From assembly GCA_963921195.1 (NCBI GenBank), contig OY992537.1:151003844-151067843 (forward strand): a DNA stretch of 64,000 bases. Reading direction: 5' to 3'. This DNA is from Pegoplata infirma. Lineage: Eukaryota; Arthropoda; Insecta; Diptera; Anthomyiidae. The notes under the pieces were generated by a model. It had not been told where the DNA came from. It did no database searches and saw nothing but the letters and a program-made list of their open reading frames with translations. How positions within the stretch are numbered: position 1 is the first letter of the stretch; each line of letters starts with the position of its first letter. Made by a program: the position numbers and the translations under genes. Of this stretch, positions 1 through 11,884 are shown in pieces.

Positions 1-745
1 TTTACCCCCAGCAACAGCGGTTTTATGTTTCTGACCAAGAGTGGTCAGGACAAAATCCATAAAAGTGTTCCACAAAAAACTGAAACCAAATAAGTGTGGT
101 ACACCAAATTACTCGTAAGAGTCTCCTCTATGATTTCCCATTGTCACATTTTTGCCAAGATTGGTCTTTACCCCCAGCAACAGCGGTTTTATGTTTCTGA
201 CCCAGAGTGGTCAGGATAAAATCCATAAAAGTGTTCCACAAAAAACTAAAACCAGATAAGTGTGATACACCAAATTACTCGTAAGAGTCTCCTCTATGAT
301 TTCCCATTGTCACATTTTTGTCAAGATTGGTCTTTACCCCTAGCAACAGCGGTTTTATGTTTCTGACCAAGAGTGGTCAGGATAAAATCCATAAAAGTGT
401 TCCACAAAAAACTGAAACCAAATAAGTGTGGTACACCAAATTACTCGTAAGGGTCTCCTCTATGATTTCCCATTGTCACATTTTTGTCAAGATTGGTCTT
501 TACCCCCAGCAACAGCGGTTTTATGTTTCTGACCCAGAGTGGTCAGGATAAAATCCATAAAAGTGTTCCACAAAAAACTAAAACCAGATAAGTGTGATAC
601 ACCAAATTACTCGTAAGAGTCTCCTCTATCATTTCCTATTGTTACTTTTTTGTCAAGATTGGTTCTTATTCCTAGTTATATCAGTTTTGTGGTAATGATC
701 TTGATTAATCAACATAACATCCACAAAAGTGTTCCACAAAAATCT
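1..745. repeat. 166-bp tandem repeat, about 4.5 units
   Basis: Units beginning TTTACCCCCAGCAACAGCGG start at 1, 167, 333 and 499, an exact 166-bp spacing. Units 1 and 3 share one variant (GACCAAGAGTGG) and units 2 and 4 another (GACCCAGAGTGG), so the higher-order unit is probably a 332-bp dimer. A diverged fifth unit runs from about 653 to 745. The array enters from beyond the left edge. No coding frame is convincing. Confidence 0.95.
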
Positions 746-1692
746 GAAATCATAAATACATGCAAGCAGTAGTACAAAATTTAACATATCTGTGTCACCC
801 TGTGAATCAAAAAAAAAAAAAGTTAGCGACGTCGCTAATTTCACGGAGGTCAAACGTATGGGAAAAAGCAAAATTCAAAGCCAACGCCAGAATTGTAATT
901 GTACACTTATGTCCAGTTTCTCTATTACGAATTTTCATTTTCGTTCGTCCAAATGACATAAGAAAATCAATTTGAGGTTCTGTATTGCGGATGTCATTTT
1001 AGTCGAACGAAAACGTAAGAGTTGTCATTTTTCTTCATATTTTTCTGTTTCTACAACACGAATTGAAATGTCAAAAACGCCAAAACCACACGAATGAAAA
1101 ATACCATTCGTTAAGGAGTTTTTTGTGAAATATTTAACAAAATAAGTGAAAAATGTGAATTTATAACAAAAATAAGTAATATTAATTTATAAAATTAAAA
1201 AATGTGAATGTTTTATAACTAAATGCTTTGAAAAAAATGTGTATTAAAACAAATCAGTGAAAAAAAAGACGGATTTGACCAATTTATATTAACAATTTAA
1301 AAGCCACGGGTCATCATACAAATTATTGTTTTCATTTGTTTTTTATTAAAATTGTGTTAACTTTTTAGCTATAATAAATAAAAAAACTCTGATTTGATTA
1401 TAATTGTGTTTTTTTTTATAAACATGAAATTTGATCAGCTGTTTTCTTTAGCTGATGTGTTGATGTTGCCACTTCGTTTAGTTTAGATAATTTTTGTATG
1501 AAAAAAATAAACAAAAACTAAAAAAAAACTTTCTGGCAATACTGTAATTTGACAAATGGTCAAGACAAACGTAACTAACGAAAAGAAATAACGTAATCAA
1601 ACGTAAATGTTATGGAAACTGATATCATTACGAATTCGTACGGGTAGCGTTCGTTCGTGTATTGTTTCGTCCGTTTAACAGAAACACCATAT
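746..1692. other. AT-rich stretch without a recognised gene
   Basis: Nothing coding is seen. An imperfect inverted repeat spans about 937-1018, with CGTTCG/CGAACG and AATGACAT/ATGTCATT arms around a centre near 978. The rest is low-complexity A/T sequence. Confidence 0.5.
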
Positions 1693-1821
1693 TAGTCGTA
1701 GAAAGTGTTGCCATGTTAGCGTAAAACGGACTAAAAACCGCTGTGTTTTCTCCTAAAATCGCTTAGTTTTTCCCCATTTTTTCTTATAAAACTCTACTGT
1801 CGAGTCTGTATTTAGTCTGTG
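1693..1821. mobile_element. Truncated copy of the 300-bp, 7-bp-TSD MITE
   Basis: This matches the terminal half of the MITE found complete at 18022, 32086, 41932, 43239, 43270 and 51730. It runs from AGTCGTAGAAAGTG to the terminus AGTCTGTG at 1821. The other half is missing. The next bases, ACTATAT, are the reverse complement of the TSD of the 43239 copy, so it lies at the same site in a related host element. Confidence 0.85.
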
Positions 1822-3092
1822 ACTATATTACCAATAAACTTAGGAATCTTTCACAAAAACAATGTGAAAAGTTTTAAAATATGTGAAGACGCCATTAATT
1901 ATAAAATGACAAATGTACAAACACAAGTATACACGCAGAAACGTACGGTGAACTAGAAAACTAACAAAACAAAAAATGCTGGAGAAAATAATATAAAATT
2001 ACTTAAATAAAAATAATTAATATTAAAAACAATATTAACATAGTGATAAAAAGTTAACCAGTCTAACAAATTTGTTATGAAGCTGAAATGAAGAATGGAC
2101 GCCACTTACAAATAGTGTTTTTTTTGGGCCAAGAGGAAACCATACACAATTTGATAGCATTTCGTGAGTTGTAGTTTAAAAAAAAAAATAAAATATTTAT
2201 ATCATATTAAATGTTTATAATTTTATATTTTAAAAATATTGTAAACAATATTTAATAGTTTAAATAAAAAAATTAATTAAAATATAAAGGCGTCTTTCTA
2301 TTAATAGGGAAACCAAAAAAGCTAGGTAGTATGAATAACCTGACCAACCATCCCGCTTTTGGCGGGATTATCCCGCTTTTTGATGTCTCATCGCGCCTTG
2401 TATTCCCATCCCGCTTTTTAAGCAAAAGTCCCGCTTCATCCCGCTTTATCCCGCTTTTTGTGTTTTCGACCAACAAAGTACATTTTTCAGTTTTTTTTTA
2501 AATATTTTGAGTAAGATATTTTTAAACATATTAACAATTTCTTAGCTTGTAAAGAAAATTAGAAAAAACAAGTAAAAAAGTTAAACTCGGCCTTGCCGAA
2601 TGTAGTGATACCCTCCACAATTTCAAAAAGATTATTGCAAAAAACTTTATTTAAAAGGAAATTACTTTTGAAAAAAAAAATTTTTTTTTGAAAAAAAATT
2701 TCCGCGAAAAAAAAAAATGTTGGTAAAAAAAAATCCGGGATTTTTTTTTTTTTTTGTCAAAAAATATGTTCGTACTTGTTTAAATACCATTTGGTGTTCA
2801 ATTATGTTCACGTATGTGAACCAGAAGCCGAATTAAAGCATTTTGTATTTTTAGGTTATGTTAAATGTACTGAAATTTTTGAGGTGTGCTTACATTTTCG
2901 TTCATAACTTTTGAACCGCTGAACCGATATCGCTCAAATGCAATACCAAACTTCTCGGGAGAACTTCCAATAAATATGTTAAGTTTCAGTCATCTCTGTG
3001 CAATATTTTGTCCGCGACAGCATTTTCCACAGACAGACAGACAGACGGACAGACGGACATCGCTAGAATGTCTTAAAATCGATCGGGCATCA

Positions 3093-6000
3093 TCTATATA
3101 TATAATTTCCCTATTTGTGTGTTCCTCTTTTTTTGTCTATCCAGAGCTTTTTGAAGTCCACTGATGAGCTACAAAGCTGAAAATTGGCATGCATATAGTA
3201 AAAGACCTGGGGCAGATCCTAACGTAGCCGGATTTTCGGTTTTTTGTCCGTGGGCGGAGAAATAAGCGGAAAAGCGGGCGTGGCAAAACTCATTTTTTTT
3301 ACGTTTTTGCTTAATTTAAAGCCCCCTAATCACTTAGGAAGCTGAAAATTTCCTAGAATATAGTCCTAACGATGGCACATATCCCCAAATAGTTGGATTT
3401 AAAATTTTCGCAATGTTGGCGGAGAATTGATGGGAAAAGTGGCGTGGCAAAATTGGGATTTTTTAACATTTTTACTTCTTTTGAAGCCCCCAAATGACTT
3501 AGGAAGCTGAAAATTGCATAGCATTTAGTTCTAACAATGAAGCATATCCTGAAGTAGTCGGATTTAAATTTTATAGACTGTGAAAGGAGAATTAAGAGAA
3601 AAATGGGGCGTGGAAAAATTGTGTTTTTTAATATTTTAACTAATTTGAAGTCCCCCAATGGCCTATGAAGATGAAAATTGAAATTTTTGCTTATTTTAAA
3701 GTCCTCTAATGTTTTAAGAAGCTGACATTTTCCTATCATATAGTCCTATTGAAAAGAATATCCTGAAGTAGTCGAATTTTAAATTTTTGGACTGTGGGCG
3801 GAGAATTGAAAGGAAAATGGGGAGTGACAAAATTGGGATTTTTAACCTTTTAACTTCTTTTGAAGCCCCAAAATGCATAGCGTATAGTCCTAACGATGTA
3901 GTATATCCTGAAGTAATCGGATTGAAGATTTCTCGACTGTGGACGGAGAATTAAGAGATAAAAGAGCATGGAACAATTGGGTTTTTTTAGTATTTGAACT
4001 AATTTAAAGAAAGATGAAAATTGGCATGTATATAATAGATTTCATTGGGAAGATCAACACGAACCTGGATTTTTGATATCCAGTGTATGGGTGGAGAATA
4101 AGAAAGGCAAAAGGGCGTGGTTCCTTTATTCCATCTATTTTCTGTATAAATAATTTTTTTTTTGTGTTTCTCTTATTTTTTGTGTATCCAGCGCCTTTTG
4201 GATCCCATTGATAAACTTAAAAGCTTAAAATTGGCATATTTATAGTAAAACACCAGGGACAGATTCTTACGAAGCCGGATTTTTTGCCTGTGGGCGGCGA
4301 GTTACGAGAAAAAGGGGACTTGGAAAAATTCGTTTTTTTTTAACATTTTAGAGTATTTTTAAGCTCCGCCCCAATGAATTAGGAAGCTAAAACTCCCTAA
4401 CAGTTCTAACTATGAAGCATATTCTAAAGTAGTCCGATTTTTGGAATGTAGACGGAGAGTTGAGAGGAAAAAGAGGCAAGGCAATATTGTGTTTTATGTT
4501 TTTTAATTTAACTAACTTTAAAGCCCTAATGACCTACGCAGCCGAAAATTGGCAAGCATATTGTCCTGACAATGGAGCATATTCTAAAGTAGTCAAACTT
4601 AAATTTTTAGACTGTCGACGGAGAATTAAGAGGGAAAAGGGGCGTGAATACGAGTATATTACTAACGATGGAGCTTATCCTAAAGTAGTCAGATTTAAAA
4701 AATGTGGAATATGGACGAAGAATTAAGAGAAGAAAAATTATGCTTTTACATCTTACCTAATTTTGAAGACACCTTATGACCTTGAAAGATGAAAATTGGA
4801 ATGCATATGGTACGGACTATGGCAAAGATAACTCTGACCTGGATATCCAGTAAAAGGACGGAGATACAAAAAATTCGTTGTGAATTTTGTTTAGTTTATA
4901 TATATAATCTGTAACGGCGAAATTTAGTTTTTAAACTTTTAAACTATTTCTGAAATCCCTATTGACTAAGGAAGCTGAAAATTGTAAAACATCACTCAGA
5001 AAATTATGTAAGTTACTACATGTTAGTTGTTTGTATATTTTACAGTAGTTAATTGTTTTCAACTACAAAGTCAGTTGTTTTTGTACGAAAAATATCAAAC
5101 AGCTATTTCTGTTAGTTATTTTAAGTCGTTTTTTTTGAATAACTAACAAAAAAGTACTGAAATGTAGTAACAGTTATTTAAAGTAGTTAATTTTATTTTT
5201 TTTATCTCTGAAAAACTTTCGAAGTTTTTTTCCGAAACATAAAAATAAATTTTCTTTTTTGTTATTTTTCACATCTTTAAAAAAAAAAAACTTGGAAAAA
5301 ATTTTGTCTTCCAAAAAATTTGGTCTTCATTTGTTTTCTAAAAAAATTTTTGAAAAAAAAAAAAAAATATTATTTTATTTTTACTACATGTTAGTTGTTT
5401 TGACTACAAATGTAAGTAGTTTTTACTACATAAGTCAGTTGTTTTTTGTCAGTTAAAATAACTTACATTGTTAGTTGATTTAACTGAAAAAGTAGTTGAC
5501 CCCAAAACAATTTACAAAGTAGTTATTTTAACTGACATTTTCAGTTGATTTTACTAACATAATTTTTTGAGTGATAAAGTATTGACAATAAATCATATCC
5601 TTATGAAGTCAACTGTGTACGGAGAATTATAAGGAAAAATTTAAGTGAACAAATTGTGTTTTTTAACATTTTATCTAATTTTAAAAATCTTCATAACTAA
5701 GGGCGGATTACTCAATGAAAAGTTAGCTGATAACTGCCGATTTAACGGAGACTTATGTCAAAATTTGTATGAAAAAGTTAAATTTAATGGAGAGTTATTT
5801 TATAACGGAGCATTGAGTAATCCAGCCTAAGAAAGATAAAAATTGCCATGTATATAGGGGTGACCATGGGACAGATCCACACGATGGATTTTTGATATCC
5901 GGTTTAAGGACGGAAACGAAATGGGCGTGCTAAATTAAGTTCTAAAATTTTATCAATAAAACCTTTTATACGCATACAATTTTTTTCCAGTTTGGAAAAT

Positions 6001-6138
6001 ATATTAATATAACTCAATCTAGCAATATTAAATTTTTGAAGCACAAACATATTTTTTTTATAAAGTTTGGTAAAAAATTAGAATTATTGAGAAAAGTGGT
6101 TTGGTGTTCCGCCAGGCAGGGACAGGCTATTCGACTAG
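3093..6138. mobile_element. Helitron-like element with internal 165-bp tandem repeats
   Basis: It starts TCTATATATATAATTTCC and ends CGACTAG, inserted exactly between A (3092) and T (6139) of the mini-me sequence ATCA|TGAATATATATAC. That is the Helitron signature: 5' TC, 3' CTAG, A|T target, no TSD. The interior is a degenerate tandem array of roughly 150-175-bp units marked by AAGCTGAAAATTGGCATG-like cores near 3172, 3341, 3505, 4012, 4221, 4384, 4540, 4786, 4972 and 5832, each followed by 'gtgggcggag...gggcgtgg'. No Rep/helicase is present. Confidence 0.8.
4993..5573. mobile_element. 581-bp element, CACTCA termini, 2-bp TSD (AT)
   Basis: The termini CACTCAGAAAATTATGTAAG and, inverted, CACTCAAAAAATTATGTTAG are flanked by AT on both sides (4991-4992 and 5574-5575). 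The body contains many short blocks of GTAGT/GTTAGTTGTTTTAACT type. It is the same family as 8259-8813, in opposite orientation. Confidence 0.85.
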
Positions 6139-6439
6139 TGAATATATATACTTTATGGGGTCCTAGGTCGATATTTCGATGAGTTACAAACGGAATGACA
6201 AACTTATATATACCCTCTATCACTAAGTGGAGGGTATAAAAATGTTCACAAGAGAACCCTTTTGGACCTAATTACATCATAAATAAGACCCTTTTTAGTC
6301 AAATTAAATTTTTATTTAAAAATTTTTAATTGTGACACTTCCGAACAAATTTCAATAAAGAAAGTATTAAACTTTTATTCATGTTTCCTTTACAAAATTT
6401 CACGGATATTAAGATATATTTACTATAGGAAAACTCTTA

Positions 6440-6627
6440 CGGCCGTATTCAAAATGAAAAACGAGTGCCTAACATCGGGTGTCGTAACTTTTTATATACG
6501 CAATTTTCAATAAGGAAAAGTAAGGCTCTCGATGGAAGTCAAATAATAACATCGATTGAAAAGCTTCATCTATTAGAAAACTTGATATAAAAAAATAAAC
6601 ACTCGTTTTTCATTTGGAATACGGCCG
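6440..6627. mobile_element. 188-bp Harbinger-type MITE
   Basis: TIRs beginning CGGCCGTATTC and continuing to AAAACGAGTG on both sides are flanked by TTA (6437-6439 and 6628-6630). A 3-bp TWA TSD is typical of PIF/Harbinger. No coding capacity. Confidence 0.75.
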
Positions 6628-6639
6628 TTAGACTCCAAA

Positions 6640-8110
6640 ATATTCTTCATATAGAAAAAATATTCATAATAAAAATAAATATTCAGATTCTCAAACCCTT
6701 TTCACATAAAAAGATCTTTAATTCTCAGATCGTAGAAAAAATCTCTGATTAAACATTTTATTATAGAATATGTCTCAGATTTTAGACTTTTCATAGAAAT
6801 AATCTGAGATTCAAAGACATTCTTTCTATATAAAAATTTCCAAATCCAACAGAAAAATTTTCAGATTCTCGGAAATTTTTCATAAAAAAACTTAGATTCT
6901 GATATATTTTTTATAGAACAATTCTAAAACATTTTTCCTACTGAAAATTATAGATTTTGATAACTGTTTCTATAGAAAAATTCACAGATTCTAAATTATT
7001 TTCTAAACAGAAAAATTCTCCATAAAAAAATTCTAAGATTCCACAAGATTCTGCACTCAAAAAAATACGTTAGCAGATTTACTAATTTTTTTTTGCTAAC
7101 GCTAGTTAGCTAACTTTTAGCAAATTTTAGTTGAGATTAGCATGTTAGCAAAAAATTCTTGTAAACTTCATTTAGCACATTAGCAATTTTAAACAAACTT
7201 TGAACTAATTTCTTTTGCTAAGTTTGAAATTGAGTTGACTACATTTTTACAAGATTTTTTGCTAATATTAGCAAAATAAATGATAATTTTTTTTTTATTT
7301 TCAGAAAACTTAAAATGGCGCTATCTCGGAAACTAAGCCAGATAGAGCAAAATGGAGGCCATTTTTGGTGCTTAGAACCTCCATAGTATCGCCGGTCCTC
7401 TTCACATGTGTGGACCCTAATGGGCCCTAACTTTGGATCCAAAAAAGTTAGGGTTCCCGAAAATTTTAAAATGCTCATATCTCGGTAAATATTTCCGACA
7501 CAACAAATAGTCAAAAGCTCTCCAAATAATATTTTTGAAGTTATCGAGTTTTTTATTTCTCAAGACCCCAGTGGTCCCCTATAATCACGTATCTCAAAAA
7601 CTAAGCAAGGTAGAGCGAAACGGACACAAATTTTGGATCAAAAACTATGACGATTTTTAAGGAACCCAACTAGGTCTAGGCCCATCGGGGTCTGGACCTA
7701 TCGGGTCCGAACCCAATGGGGTCCTCAGATGTGTATAAACTAAGTTCAAAAAAAAAATATTTAGTTAACTAATTATTGGCAAAACATTTTTGCTAACTTT
7801 AGCAAAATAATTGTGGGTTCAAAATCAGCAAATTTTCTTGTAGGTTTACAAGCTTTTTTTGCTAACATTACAGTTTTTTTTTTTTTAGTGTGAAATAAAA
7901 AAAACTCTCAGATTCTGAAACGTTTTTCCTGTTAAAAAGTTATCCGATTTTAGAAATTTTTTTCCAGAAAAATTCTTGTCAGATTCTGAAACATTTTTTT
8001 CTAAAGAAATTCCCAGTTGCTGAGGGATTTTTTCTAAAGAAAATTTATAAGATTCTTAAATTTTTTTCCTACAGAAAGAAGAATTCTTAAAACTTAAATA
8101 AATTAATTAA
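6640..8110. repeat. Degenerate CTATAGAAAAATTCTCAGATT array
   Basis: Short repeats of the form 'TTTTTCTATAGAAAAATTCTCAGATTCTGA' in degraded form occupy 6640-7053 and resume at 7893-8110 after the inserted element at 7054-7890. They resemble the well-preserved 35-bp array at 15120-17520. Confidence 0.7.
7054..7890. mobile_element. 837-bp element, CACTCAAAA end, 2-bp TSD (TG)
   Basis: The element starts CACTCAAAAAAATACGTTAG and ends TTTTTAGTG, flanked by TG (7052-7053 and 7891-7892). Removing it restores the flanking repeat ...AGATTCTGAAA. Arms rich in GCTAAC/GTTAGC frame a non-repetitive centre (about 7290-7740) without a credible gene. Confidence 0.75.
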
Positions 8111-8258
8111 TTCTGTATGCATTATTTTCCACTCAAAAAAATTGTAATAAATTTTGTTTACATTAAAAATATTACAATTCATAAAAAGTATATTCATTGT
8201 GGAGAGTATTCATAGGTTCGTTCGGTCAAGTCGATTTTAACTTATTAAAAAAATCCCG

Positions 8259-8813
8259 CACTCAAAAAATTATGTTAGTAAAATCAACTAAAAATGTCAG
8301 TTAAAATAACTACTTTGTAAGTTGTTTTGGGGTCAACTACTGTTTCAGTTAAATCAACTAACAATGTTAGTTATTTTAACTGACAAAAAAACAACTGACT
8401 TATGTAGTAAAAACTACTTACATTTGTAGTCAAAACAACTAACATGTAGTAAAAATAAAATAATCAATACATAATTTTTCAAAAAAAATTTCAGAAAAAA
8501 AAATGAAGACCAATTTTTTTTTTTTTTTTAAGTTGTGAAAAATAAAAAAAAAAAATTATTTTTATTTTTTGGAAAAAAAAACTTTGAAAATTTTTCAGAG
8601 ATAAAAAAAAATTAAATTAACTACTTCAAATAACTGTTACTACATTACAGTACTTTTTTGTTAGTTATTCAAAAAAACGACTTAAAATAACTAACAGAAA
8701 TAGTTGTTTGATATTTTTTATACAAAAACAACTGACTTTGTAGTTGAAAACAACTAACTACTGTAAAATATACAAACAATTGACATGTAGTAACTTACAT
8801 AATTTTCTGAGTG
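8259..8813. mobile_element. 555-bp element, CACTCA termini, 2-bp TSD (CG)
   Basis: Reverse-oriented relative of 4993-5573, starting CACTCAAAAAATTATGTTAG. It is flanked by CG (8257-8258 and 8814-8815). Excision restores TCCCGCTTTTT, one of the subterminal motifs of the enclosing element, so the TSD is clearly not TA. Confidence 0.85.
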
Positions 8814-9794
8814 CGCTTTTTAGACCAAAATCGCGCTCTTTCAACCTTTCCATCCCGCTTTTCAGTCAAAAGAAGTTGGTCAGGTTAAGTATGAAGCACT
8901 TTTCTTGTCATAAATAATCATTTATAAAGGTTATTTGAATTAAATAATTTGGGTAATTTATTTGTATTTTTTGCTCAATTTTCCGTTTCCTTAAACGGCA
9001 ATATTACCTAAGGTTTTTTGCACATATATTTCTTGCTTTTTTTCATAAACGGTTTCCTACGGGAATTGAGTATTTTATGCTTCTAACTTGGGTAGTGGTC
9101 TGGTACACACTTTCCTTAGGTATTTTATGCCCTAATTTTGTTTAAATTCAGCCTTGATATTTTTTTCGTGTAGTATGAATACATAAATTAATCAATGTAT
9201 TTTATTACTTACCAAATATTTACAGATCAGAATCTGATCATCAGATCCTATTTTTATTTATTTTTATAATATTAAATATATTTATAAGAAACAAACACAT
9301 AAAATAATTTTATAAGACACAAAAAAATTTCACATTGCTACCAACTTGATAATAGAAAAATGAACGAACAGGGTTGTTTTTTCATTTTTGGTTTTATCTA
9401 TTGAATTCTGTATAAGCGTTGTAAATAGATGATTCAACTTAACTGATTATTCAACGATGTCAACATTAATTTTTGTTGAATACGGCAATATTCTGTAAAA
9501 CTTGATCTACAATGGGTTTACTAATTTTTCTACTAATATGCTATTTACATATACCTCGAAATCCAAAAAAATGGGATTTCAATGAAAATCCAAGTAAATC
9601 CAATTACTTTTTTGGATTTCAAATGGCAAATCCCATACAAAAAAAAACTTGGATTTTGGGAAAATCGTAAAATCGCAATTTAAAATCCCAAAAAATTTCT
9701 ACTACTTAATTGTACAACTATGGGTTTTCCCAAAATAATCATCCCTAATGCTTTTTTTACAACGCTGCACACGATTTTTTATCAGCTGTTGTTG

Positions 9795-11738
9795 TCTATA
9801 CTAATATTATAAAGAGGTAATGTTTGTATGTTTGTTTTTTTGTTTGTTTGTTTGTTTGTTTGTTTGTAGAGGGTAATCTCCGGAACTACTTATTCGATTT
9901 CAAAAATGTTTTCAGCAATATTTAAAGTGTTCCTTCAGGATGGACATAGGCCAGGTTTCATCGACCACGCCCACTTCTACGCCCACTTTTGGCCAAAAAA
10001 CGTAAAATTGAAAAATCTCAAAAACTACTGAACCGATTTCAAACATTTTTTTCACCAATACATACATGGAATGGTCTTCATGGTGGACATATGCTGGGTT
10101 CCATCGACCACGCCCACATCTACGCCTACTTTTGGTAAAAAACTTAAAATTTAAATATCTATGAAACTACTCATCCGATTTTAAAAAATTTTCAGCATTA
10201 TTTAGAGTGTTCCTTCAGGGTCGACATAGGCTAGGTTTCATCGACCACGCCCACTACTACGCCCACTTTTAGCCAAAAAACGTAAAATTTAAAAATCTCC
10301 ACAACTACTTAACCGATTTCAAATTTTTTTTCACCAAAACATGCTTGGAATGGTCCTTCATAGTGGACATATAGTGGGTTTCATCGACCTCGCCCATTTC
10401 TACGCCCACTTTTGGCCCAAAAACTTAAAATTTAAATATCTATTGAACAACTCATCCGATTTCAAAAATGTTTTCACCCATATTTAGAGTGTTCATCCAG
10501 GGTGGACATGGGCTAGGATTCATAGACCACGCCTACTTATACGCCCACTTTTTAGCAAAAAAATCTATAATTTAAAAATCTACAAAAAAATTTTTCCGAT
10601 TTCTAAAATTTTTCACCAATACTTGGTCCTTCCGAGTGGAAATATTCTAGGTTTTATTGACTACGCCATATCTACGCCCACCTTTTGCAAGAAAAACATA
10701 AAATTTAAATATGATCAAACTACTTATCCGATTTAAAAAATGTTATCAGCAATAAATATTAAGAATAATGATTCAGGGTGGACATGGGTTAGCTTTCTTC
10801 GATCAGACCCACTTCAACGCCCCTTTTTGGCCAAAAAACTTAAAATTTTAAAATGTCCGAAACTACTCATTTAAAAAATGTTTTTTCCAATATTAAGAAT
10901 GGTCCATCAGGTAAGACATAGGATACGGTTCATCTACGTAAAATTTGTTAATATACGAAACTTATTATGAGATTACAAAAATGTTTTCAACAATATTTAG
11001 AATTTTCCTTCAGGGTGAGTTAGGGTAGGTTTCATTGACCACACCCATTTGAAAGATCACTTTGGGTCAAAAGGCGGAAAATTTTAAAATCTACGAAGCT
11101 ATTCATCCAATTTCAAAACATTCTGAAAAATTTCTTTTTTGGAAATTCCTATTTTACTGGGGCAAATACGTGCAAAGTAGTGAACTTTGTAACTTTTTGT
11201 ATCTCCTGAAAAGTTGGTTATAGTAACTTGAATTGTGGGATCCTCCAGCCCAAAAAATCATTCTGAAAAAGTACCTTATGGAAATTTAAATTTTAATGGG
11301 GATAAGGGTAAATTATTTAACTGTGGTACTTTTATTTGTTTTTAAAGAATGAAGCCTACACAGAACGAAATGAATTGGAATTCAGAACAAAATGGAATAA
11401 AATGGGGAACAAATGAATAGAAAAGGAAACGAAATGAAATAGAACGGGGAACGAAATGGAGTGAAACGGGGAATGAAATGGTTTCAATAACTGCGATATA
11501 AGGGCTCGAAAATTTTCAAGAACATTATTTACCGAAACGAACATGAATCCAAGCTAAACGGGGCTGTTTTAATTTTATTGTTTATTCTAAATAGTTTTTA
11601 TGAAAACTTCAACGATCAAAATTAAATAAAATTAAAATTCTGTAGGGGGGAATTTTAGAAATGGAGACTCTAATCGTGATCCTTCTTTAATCCGGAATTT
11701 AATATTACCGGTGGCGAAGTTCCGGGCGGGCCTGCTAG
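9795..11738 (+). mobile_element. Helitron-like element with about 140-bp tandem units
   Basis: It begins TCTATACTAATATTATAAAG and ends GCCTGCTAG followed by T, the termini of widespread arthropod Lep1-type non-autonomous Helitrons. A (TTTG)n tract lies at 9820-9868. About nine degenerate units follow, marked by CCTTCAGGGTGGACATAGG-like cores near 9932, 10072, 10211, 10352, 10494, 10628, 10772, 10903 and 11008, each with 'ATCGACCACGCCCAC'. The base before TC is G rather than the expected A. Confidence 0.75.
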
Positions 11739-11884
11739 TTTTTTATAAAGTAAAAAACAATTAAAATTTATTTTTTTAAAACTATTAAAAGATTAATAAA
11801 TACAATGTTTAACAATGTTTCATTTAAAATTTACCATTGCAAATGGTAAACGCACAATTTAGTTGACCAATTTGGTCTTCCTAA

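Larger units (their letters stand above)
2570..6240 (-). mobile_element. mini-me element, split by a Helitron
   Basis: In reverse orientation it begins with AGTTAAACTCGGCCTTGCCG and ATACCCTCCAC, then has a (RGAC)n microsatellite at about 3030-3058, a conserved core and a TA tract. It resumes at 6139 with AATATATATACTTTATGGGG, the 'next to GGACCCCATAAAG' head, and the GGAGGGTATAAA end at 6240. (TA)n, core and (GTCY)n in this order define the dipteran mini-me family. Removing 3093-6138 leaves about 625 bp of continuous mini-me sequence. Confidence 0.85.
2336..8887. mobile_element. 6.55-kb non-autonomous element with 13-bp TIR and 8-bp TSD (hAT-like)
   Basis: Perfect 13-bp TIRs, TAACCTGACCAAC at 2336-2348 and its reverse complement at 8875-8887, are flanked by the 8-bp direct repeat AGTATGAA (2328-2335 and 8888-8895). 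Joining the flanks gives a continuous host sequence matching the related copy near 42700, which supports one insertion event. TCCCGCTTTT-like motifs repeat just inside both ends (2350-2465 and about 8850), resembling the subterminal repeats of hAT elements. An 8-bp TSD fits hAT, although the TIR is not a classical hAT one. No transposase frame is present; the interior is other elements and tandem repeats. Confidence 0.85.
1822..9170 (-). mobile_element. CACGCAAAA-ended element, copy E2, truncated and interrupted
   Basis: Bases 1822 to about 2060 match the reverse complement of about 43020-43238, and 8896-9170 match the reverse complement of about 42438-42720. This is therefore a second, inverted copy of the element at 42438-44075. 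Its end at 9170 (TTTTTTCGTG followed by TA) corresponds to the left terminus of that copy. The other terminus is lost beyond the truncated MITE at 1693. It is split by the 6.55-kb insertion at 2336-8887. No coding sequence is seen. Confidence 0.8.

Noticed and set aside
3353..3739. 128-codon minus-strand frame
   Set aside because: It spans degenerate 165-bp Helitron repeat units; the frame is a by-product of the repeat.
8132..8160. Possible additional element start CACTCAAAAAAATTG
   Set aside because: No matching inverted end or target duplication was found.
1822..9170. Treating 1822-2335 and 8896-9170 as two separate elements
   Set aside because: The 8-bp TSD and the collinear match to reverse-complemented 42438-43238 show they are one element split by an insertion.
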